From: Cercis canadensis
Lineage: Eukaryota; Streptophyta; Magnoliopsida; Fabales; Fabaceae
DNA: 64,000 nt
Direction: 5' to 3'
NCBI GenBank assembly: GCA_003255065.1
Contig: QAOA01001864.1
Span: forward strand, 181,822 to 245,821
Made by a program: the position numbers and the translations under genes. This document shows positions 59,085 to 64,000 of the stretch, piece after piece (positions within the stretch are counted from its first letter, which is position 1; every line of letters starts with the position of its first letter). The notes beneath the pieces were generated by a model. It made no database searches, was not told where the DNA came from, and worked only from the letters and a program-made list of their open reading frames with translations.

Positions 59085-60938
59085 ACCATTATAGGTAAAT
59101 TATCACCTATCTTGCTTTTATCAATTTTAATAAAGTGGCAATAAATTGTATTTGGTATCTTTGGTTTCTTTGTGGTGGCACTGCTTTTTGTAGTGGAAAT
59201 TTTAACAGAAATGAATACCTGAATTCAAAACACCTGTTGGATTTTTCCTTCTGTGTAGTATTTTCCATTTTTTTTTTCCTCTCCAAATAGGTAACTTTGA
59301 CCAAAAACCAAAGATTATACTATTACTAAGAAGAAAAGAGAGAACAAAAAATCTCATTTAATTTGAAAGCATTGACCCTCAGCTTACATAGAATCCTGTT
59401 TTAAGTAATTTTTCCTTTAAAATTTGAGAATAATAGATAAGTTAGTTACGATTACTTATTTAAAGTTTTTTAATAAAATAAAATAATTGATTGACATGCA
59501 TCTACGTGGATATTCTAGTTATATATGCTTGCATGTAAAATATCTATCCTTCCCCGTTTGAATATCCTGTATATCAAAACCATGAGGAGAAAATTTGATC
59601 ATGCAATTTTGATCAGCTAATTGTCCAACAGAGATTAGATTTGTAACTAGTTTTGGAATATAAAGAGTATTTGGAAGACTCTCACCATTTTCAGTTATGA
59701 TATATTGCTTAGAAGCATATGGTTTCAAGTTTTGAAAAACATGTTTTTCTCTGCTTGTATGACTAAAAGCATTAGAATCAATGTACCAGTGAGTGTCTTG
59801 GTTTTCATTACCTGAGAAGCCAACAGCAGAAAAAGCAGAAGAGATTGCACCTGTTAAGGTTGATTGGAGGGTTGTTTTTATCATTCCTTGAATTATCTCT
59901 TGGGAGGCACCAGCGCAGTAGATGAACTTGTCACCTTCTGTTCTCCTCCATAAGAAAAGAATGCTGTTTGATTCTGGTTTTGTTGTTTGTCTGCATGGTT
60001 TTGCATTCCAAGATTATATGCGGTTGAAATATTAGCACACTTCAGAACAGTCTAGAAACATGTGGAAGACAAGATGAAGGATACTCCACCATCATTCTGG
60101 ATGAAAGAAGAGAAATCTGGTGCACTGCCATACTAATAGAAGAGAGCTCTGGAGGATAATAGGCTAAAAAAATAAAAGAATTGATTGACATGCATCTATT
60201 TGGATATTCTAGTTATGTGTTCATGTAAAACATGTACGCTTGCAGAAGTTATATGTAGAAGTTATACATCATCAGTTCTAAATAATTCTAAAATGTATAT
60301 TTTTGTAATTTTGAATGTATTTTTTAGAGAAAAATTGTTAAATTTAATATTTTCAATAATTTGATGGCTGTGAAACTACAAATTGTACTCTTTCACTCGT
60401 GGACTTTTTTTTTCCCGCTAATCTCTTTCACTTGTTGAATTAAGATAACGGCGACTTGTTATTTGTGATGTATTGGCTTGTATTGGGGTTTACTTACATA
60501 TATGCATGTTCTGACCTCATGCTTCAAACTTTCTACTTTTTGTTCCATCAGCATTCTCGGCCTAAACTATTTTGCATATTTGGAAGGGTTGTGGAAAAAA
60601 GTTGTGGAGGCTTCTGATTTAAAAATGAAAGCATAATGAGGTTATCATGGGCACTCATTCATTCAAGGCAAGTTGGATGTGCGGTGTGGGATAGCCATTC
60701 TGAAAATATAATTCACATAATACATTGAGTAATTTGTATATATTTATTGTTCTAAGTACTATGATCTGCTTGTGTGTGAACATTTGCTTTTTGTCGTTTC
60801 GAAGATGTTAAGAACTAAATGCGTGGCACAAAATTTTCACTTTCTTTAAAACAATTCATGCCTGCCGTATATGTTTTTATTGTGTTTTCATTAGGTGCAA
60901 TAAGTTATACACGGTTCATCTTCTAAATCCTGCATAGA
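59085..60938 (+). repeat. Spacer downstream of TNL6 (diverged trailer repeat)
   Basis: Keeps trailer words such as TTTGCATATTTGGAAGGGTT, GGTTATCATGGGCACTCATT and ATTCAAGGCAAGTTG. It is interrupted by a copia fragment flanked by duplicated sequence. Confidence 0.55.
59485..60231 (-). mobile_element. Copia retrotransposon fragment between direct duplications
   Basis: The minus-strand frame 59519-59884 encodes the gag-pre-integrase region of a Ty1/copia polyprotein: HWYIDSNAFSH (a decayed protease-type DSGA.NH motif), then LYIPKLVTNLISVGQLA and FDIQDIQTGK. Sequence to about 60060 reads on as a Gln/Asn-rich gag linker with a stop. No LTR is present. It sits between two copies of the trailer words ATTGATTGACATGCATCTA and GGATATTCTAGTTAT (59485-59541 and 60179-60231). 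A dead fragment. Confidence 0.7.
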
Positions 60939-60990
60939 TTAAAGGATATGACTCTCTCCGCAACACCTTTCCTTACTTCCTTACCCAAGN

Positions 60991-61178
60991 ATTGAAGAAT
61001 CTCTCTCTGCAATTGTTGTTCTCTCCCCACAATATGCTTCTTCTGGTTGGTGTTTGGATGAGCTCCATAAAATTCTCGAATCTAGAAAAGTGTTGGGCAG
61101 AGAAGTTTTCCCAGTCTTCTATGATGTCGATCCCTCCGATGTAAGGTACCAAAAGGGAAGTTTTGGGGAAGCATTTAA
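60991..61178 (+). pseudogene. TIR-exon fragment of a TNL
   Basis: 188 bp equivalent to the middle of exon 1, from ATTGAAGAATCTCTC through [10 protein letters not shown] to FGEAFK. It differs by about one base each from the TNL3 and TNL6 exons, so it comes from a very recent or unassembled paralog. An N precedes it directly (60990). Related 43-51 bp segments flank it: 60939-60989 and 61175-61217 both start TTAAAGGATATGACTCTCTC. It has no start, NB-ARC or LRR and cannot function. A misassembly is possible. Confidence 0.7.
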
Positions 61179-61287
61179 AGGATATGACTCTCTCCGTAAC
61201 ACCTTTTCTTACCCAAGCTTATACATAATATGGTATATACCACACTTCATATAATACACACATAATACTCAGTACACAAGTTTAGGA

Positions 61288-61299
61288 ACACACACACAT

Positions 61300-61352
<53 letters not shown>

Positions 61353-61360
61353 CATATATA
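61288..61360. repeat. (CA)n(TA)n compound microsatellite
   Basis: CA dinucleotides are followed by TA dinucleotides, with a few interruptions. Confidence 0.9.
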
Positions 61361-62263
61361 GCCATAGAAAATGTCTTTTAGGTTACTAGCTGTTATGTAC
61401 CTAAAAGCACATTATTCTCCACATTGGTCACCCACAAAATGACTATAAAGACATATGGCTGCTAGCTTATTAAGAGCCATTATAATTTCTATATTCCATT
61501 GTTTTATGACTATATAATGACCTTAATATTATACCTCCTAGGCTCTCAACCTCTATTTAGCTATTTGCAAAATTAAAAATATTATATTTAATGGTCGACG
61601 AAGGTGAAGATTTTGTTGGGTGAGTTCGCAATTTTAAAGAGTTATTATGTATGGTTTAATGGTGAGATATTAAAATATTTTAATATTTATAAGAAGTTAA
61701 GGGTTCAAATCTACATATCCATTTACAAATAACTCTCAATACTTTTGGTATCCAATACCATAAATGACATGTCTTCTTCAGCACCGCCCATTGTGCATTG
61801 GTGCTCCTGTTTTCCACTTGGAGTACTGTAAACGAACCTTGGAGGAGCAAGAAGATTTGTCTACTCTTTATCATATAATTAATTTATAAGGAATAAATTC
61901 TGAACCATACTTTTTCCCCCATGTCGAAAATCCACTCACTGGAAAGGAGAGGAATTTTTCTTTTGTAGTAAGATCACACTTTTTGTGATTCTTCCTTAAA
62001 AATGCAAACCACGAGTGTAGAATAATTCAAAGGTTTTGCATTCACTAATTAGTATAATTAATTATTCAATATCACAAACAGTACTTATACCATATGTGAG
62101 ATTAATGAAAAGGTTGTGTGACTAGCTCTTCATAGTTATTATTTATATTAACTGTACAATAATAATAAGCCTAATCTTAGGCCTAATCATATGTTAATTA
62201 CAAGCCTAAATATATGTTATAATAATTATAATATTTACAGCTAATATTCTAACACCATATATA
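61361..62263. other. AT-rich intergenic DNA, nothing recognised
   Basis: No open frame of note and no known repeat ends before the LTR at 62264. The minus frame at 61680-61874 has no recognisable motif. Confidence 0.5.
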
Positions 62264-62601
62264 TGTTAGAGAAATTGGTGCAACTCCGTTGTAGATAAAG
62301 CTTCAACCTGGTGCAACCACCTTATAGATAGGTTTAATATTTAAATACTGCTATAGGCCTGATGCAAACACTTTATAGATAAGCTTTAATATTTAAATAT
62401 TGCTATAGGCCTGGTGCAAACACTGTATAGATAAGCTTTAATATTTAAATACTGCTATAGGCTTAGGATTAGGTTCACGTATCTCCTTTATTCTGTTACT
62501 GATATATAGCTTTCTGTTACTAGCTCACTGTATAAATATGACACACAGTACATCAATAAAATAGGTGAAAGAATTCTCTTCACTGATATTCAGCATCTTC
62601 A
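62264..62601 (+). mobile_element. 5' LTR of a Ty1/copia element
   Basis: The sequence starts TGTTAGAGAAATTGG and ends CATCTTCA directly before the primer binding site, giving TG...CA ends and a length of about 338 bp. A TATA-type TATAAATA lies at 62531. Three 51-52 bp tandem units lie inside. The 3' LTR is beyond the window, so LTR identity (age) and target duplication cannot be checked. Confidence 0.75.
62307..62461 (+). repeat. Tandem repeat (3 x about 52 bp) inside the LTR
   Basis: Units start at 62307, 62358 and 62410, each CCTG(G/A)TGCAA(C/A)CAC... ending CTATAGG. A shorter degenerate relative (GGTGCAACTCCGTTGTAGAT) precedes them. The position upstream of the TATA box would suit promoter or enhancer repeats of the LTR. 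Confidence 0.8.
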
Positions 62602-62613
62602 TGGTATCAGAGC
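62602..62613 (+). other. Retrotransposon primer binding site
   Basis: TGGTATCAGAGC immediately follows the LTR and is the plant initiator-Met tRNA-complementary site typical of Ty1/copia elements. Confidence 0.9.
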
Positions 62614-62644
62614 TATCAGCTTAACAGCAAAAATTATTTCTTCC

Positions 62645-64000
62645 ATGGCCAACGTCTCTGACTCTTCTTCCACCGCTCAATCTCAAACTCTCATGAACGC
62701 CACACCTCATCAACCTGCACTTACTCTTGTTTCTTTCACTGCTGCTCACATCCCCATTAAACTTAATAACCTGAATTATTCTTCATGGCGTACGTTAGTC
62801 GACGCCCTCTTCTATGGTCACAATCTCATCCCTTACCTTGATGGCTCCAAGCCATGCCCACCTAGCACCATAACCAACGAAGGCATTACTCTTCCTAACC
62901 CCGAGTATGCTTTTTGGACTCATCAAGATAAGTTCTTTCTTCATGCCATTATTTTTTCTCTTGAACCAGATATCTTACATCTCCTTGGCAATCCCTCTAC
63001 CTCCAAAGAAGCCTGGGACCACCTCAAAACCCTCTTTGCTAATCAATCCCGTTCTCGGCTCATGTCTCTTAAGCAAAAGCTCTCCACTGCTACAAAGGGA
63101 ACCCAATCTGTTAGTGCATACCTTCAGTTACTAAAAAATATTGCAGATGAGATTGCACTCATTTCCTCCCCAGTTGACGATATTGATCTTGTTATTTATG
63201 CACTTAATGGACTGGGTTCAGACTTTAAAGAAATTTCTGGTCCTCTCCATGCTAAAGATACTCCTATTTCCTTCCTAGAATTACGAGACAAATTAGTAGA
63301 TTTTGAAACCTACAACACCAAAGAAGATACAATCACTTCCTCCATTCCCCTCACTGCCAACATAGCTCACAAATCAGCACCACCTCCATTCAAAAGACGT
63401 ACCACATACAACCACAACAAACCTCTTCTTCCTACCCCATCCACACCAGATTTTTCCTCACCTACTGTGTGTCAGCTATGCAACAAAACTGGACACAGTG
63501 CTTCCCGGTGCTACAAATTTTTTCCACACCTTAAACCAAAAAAATCACCCCATGCTCACTTCACCACACCTCAACCCACCCTAAATCCTAACACCTGGCT
63601 GCTTGACACTGGTGCTTCTCATCATGTTACAAGTACCCCAACAACTCTTCATGATCCTCTTGAATATCATGGCAATGATCACATGATGGTTGGTAATGGT
63701 GCAGGTTTGCTTATTTCTCACCTTGGTTCTACCACTCTTACCTCTTCCACCAATACCTTCCATCTACATAATGTGCATTGCGTTCCTTCCATCAAACAAA
63801 ATCTCATATCTGTTTCACAATTTTGCAAATCTAATAATGTATCCATTGAGTTCTTACCTTCTTCTTTTGTTGTGAAGGATCTCCACACGGGGGCATGCCT
63901 TCTGCAAGGCCCGAGTAAGGATTGCACGTATCCTTTTCCCACTGCTGTTTCTCAGGCTTCCTCCACTCCTCATGCTCTCTCACTACAACTCCAGTCCTTG
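62645..64000 (+). CDS. Ty1/copia gag-pol polyprotein (5' part, runs off the window)
   Basis: Open for 452 codons from the ATG at 62645 to the window end with no stop. Order: a copia-type gag (LNNLNYSSWRTLV, AWDHLKTLF, SAYLQLLKNIAD), a CCHC zinc knuckle with Cys276, Cys279, His284 and Cys289 (CQLCNKTGHSASRC), a protease with the catalytic DTGA at about 321-324 (WLLDTGASHHVT), then a gag-pre-integrase segment (NLISVSQFCKSNNV). This is the order of Ty1/copia; integrase, reverse transcriptase and RNase H should follow outside. The intact frame, LTR and PBS suggest a fairly young, perhaps complete copy. Orientation is the same as the TNL genes, about 3.6 kb downstream of TNL6. Confidence 0.88.
   Translation, partial: MANVSDSSSTAQSQTLMNATPHQPALTLVSFTAAHIPIKLNNLNYSSWRTLVDALFYGHNLIPYLDGSKPCPPSTITNEGITLPNPEYAFWTHQDKFFLHAIIFSLEPDILHLLGNPSTSKEAWDHLKTLFANQSRSRLMSLKQKLSTATKGTQSVSAYLQLLKNIADEIALISSPVDDIDLVIYALNGLGSDFKEISGPLHAKDTPISFLELRDKLVDFETYNTKEDTITSSIPLTANIAHKSAPPPFKRRTTYNHNKPLLPTPSTPDFSSPTVCQLCNKTGHSASRCYKFFPHLKPKKSPHAHFTTPQPTLNPNTWLLDTGASHHVTSTPTTLHDPLEYHGNDHMMVGNGAGLLISHLGSTTLTSSTNTFHLHNVHCVPSIKQNLISVSQFCKSNNVSIEFLPSSFVVKDLHTGACLLQGPSKDCTYPFPTAVSQASSTPHALSLQLQSL

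Noticed and set aside
62264-62601. CRISPR-like array suggested by the regularly spaced 52-bp units
   Set aside because: The units are adjoining near-identical copies with no unique spacers, in a plant LTR directly before a primer binding site.

Overview
The window is plant nuclear DNA. It is AT-rich, has spliced genes, and is full of short transposon debris. It carries a head-to-tail cluster of TIR-NB-LRR (TNL) immune receptor genes, all on the + strand. TNLs of this class point to a dicot. The protein style (TIR, NB-ARC, LRR, post-LRR C-JID domain) looks most like legume 'TMV resistance protein N-like' receptors, so I suggest Fabaceae; the species cannot be fixed from the sequence alone.

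Layout. Six TNL loci share one five-exon plan (TIR / NB-ARC / short LRR exon / main LRR exon / C-JID plus tail), with internal exons of nearly constant size (about 503, 1105, 276, 945 and 741-747 nt): TNL1 3899-8176, TNL2 13785-17954, TNL3 22989-27193, TNL4 38979-43141, TNL5 46843-51011, TNL6 54922-59084. TNL1, 2, 5 and 6 read as intact proteins of 1188-1193 aa. TNL3 is broken by a 2-bp deletion in the TIR exon. TNL4 is broken by an in-frame TGA in the LRR exon. A 188-bp TIR scrap lies at 60991-61178. The repeat unit is about 8-9 kb including spacers. The 12-kb gap between TNL3 and TNL4 holds a spacer-only scar (about 30.4-32.3 kb) where a further TNL appears to have been lost.

Regulation visible in sequence. 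TNL2, 3, 5 and 6 share a 5' leader with a UTR intron of about 0.9-1.2 kb, followed by two overlapping mini-uORFs (4 and 10 codons, joined as TGATG). TNL1 and TNL4 have a different leader. TNL1 has lost the uORFs by a deletion that also adds an in-frame upstream ATG. In all six loci, keeping intron 1 gives an immediate TAA and so a TIR-only product. All six end in the same basic KRRKL tail, a candidate nuclear localisation signal.

Mobile DNA. Comparing the paralogous spacers gives 'empty sites' for many insertions: several MITEs with 9-10 bp duplications (Mutator-like), a hAT-type MITE, a SINE and a TRIM-like solo LTR. Two larger elements carry host gene pieces: a TAA-flanked, PIF/Harbinger-like element with alcohol dehydrogenase exons (33918-37646), and a terminal-inverted-repeat element with a decayed AP2/ERF gene (30703-31619). 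The right end (62264-64000) is the start of a Ty1/copia retrotransposon with LTR, primer binding site and open gag-protease.

Five single N bases (10784, 30147, 43541, 53129, 60990) look like contig joins. One is flanked by an exact 71-bp duplication, so structure right at these points should be treated with care.
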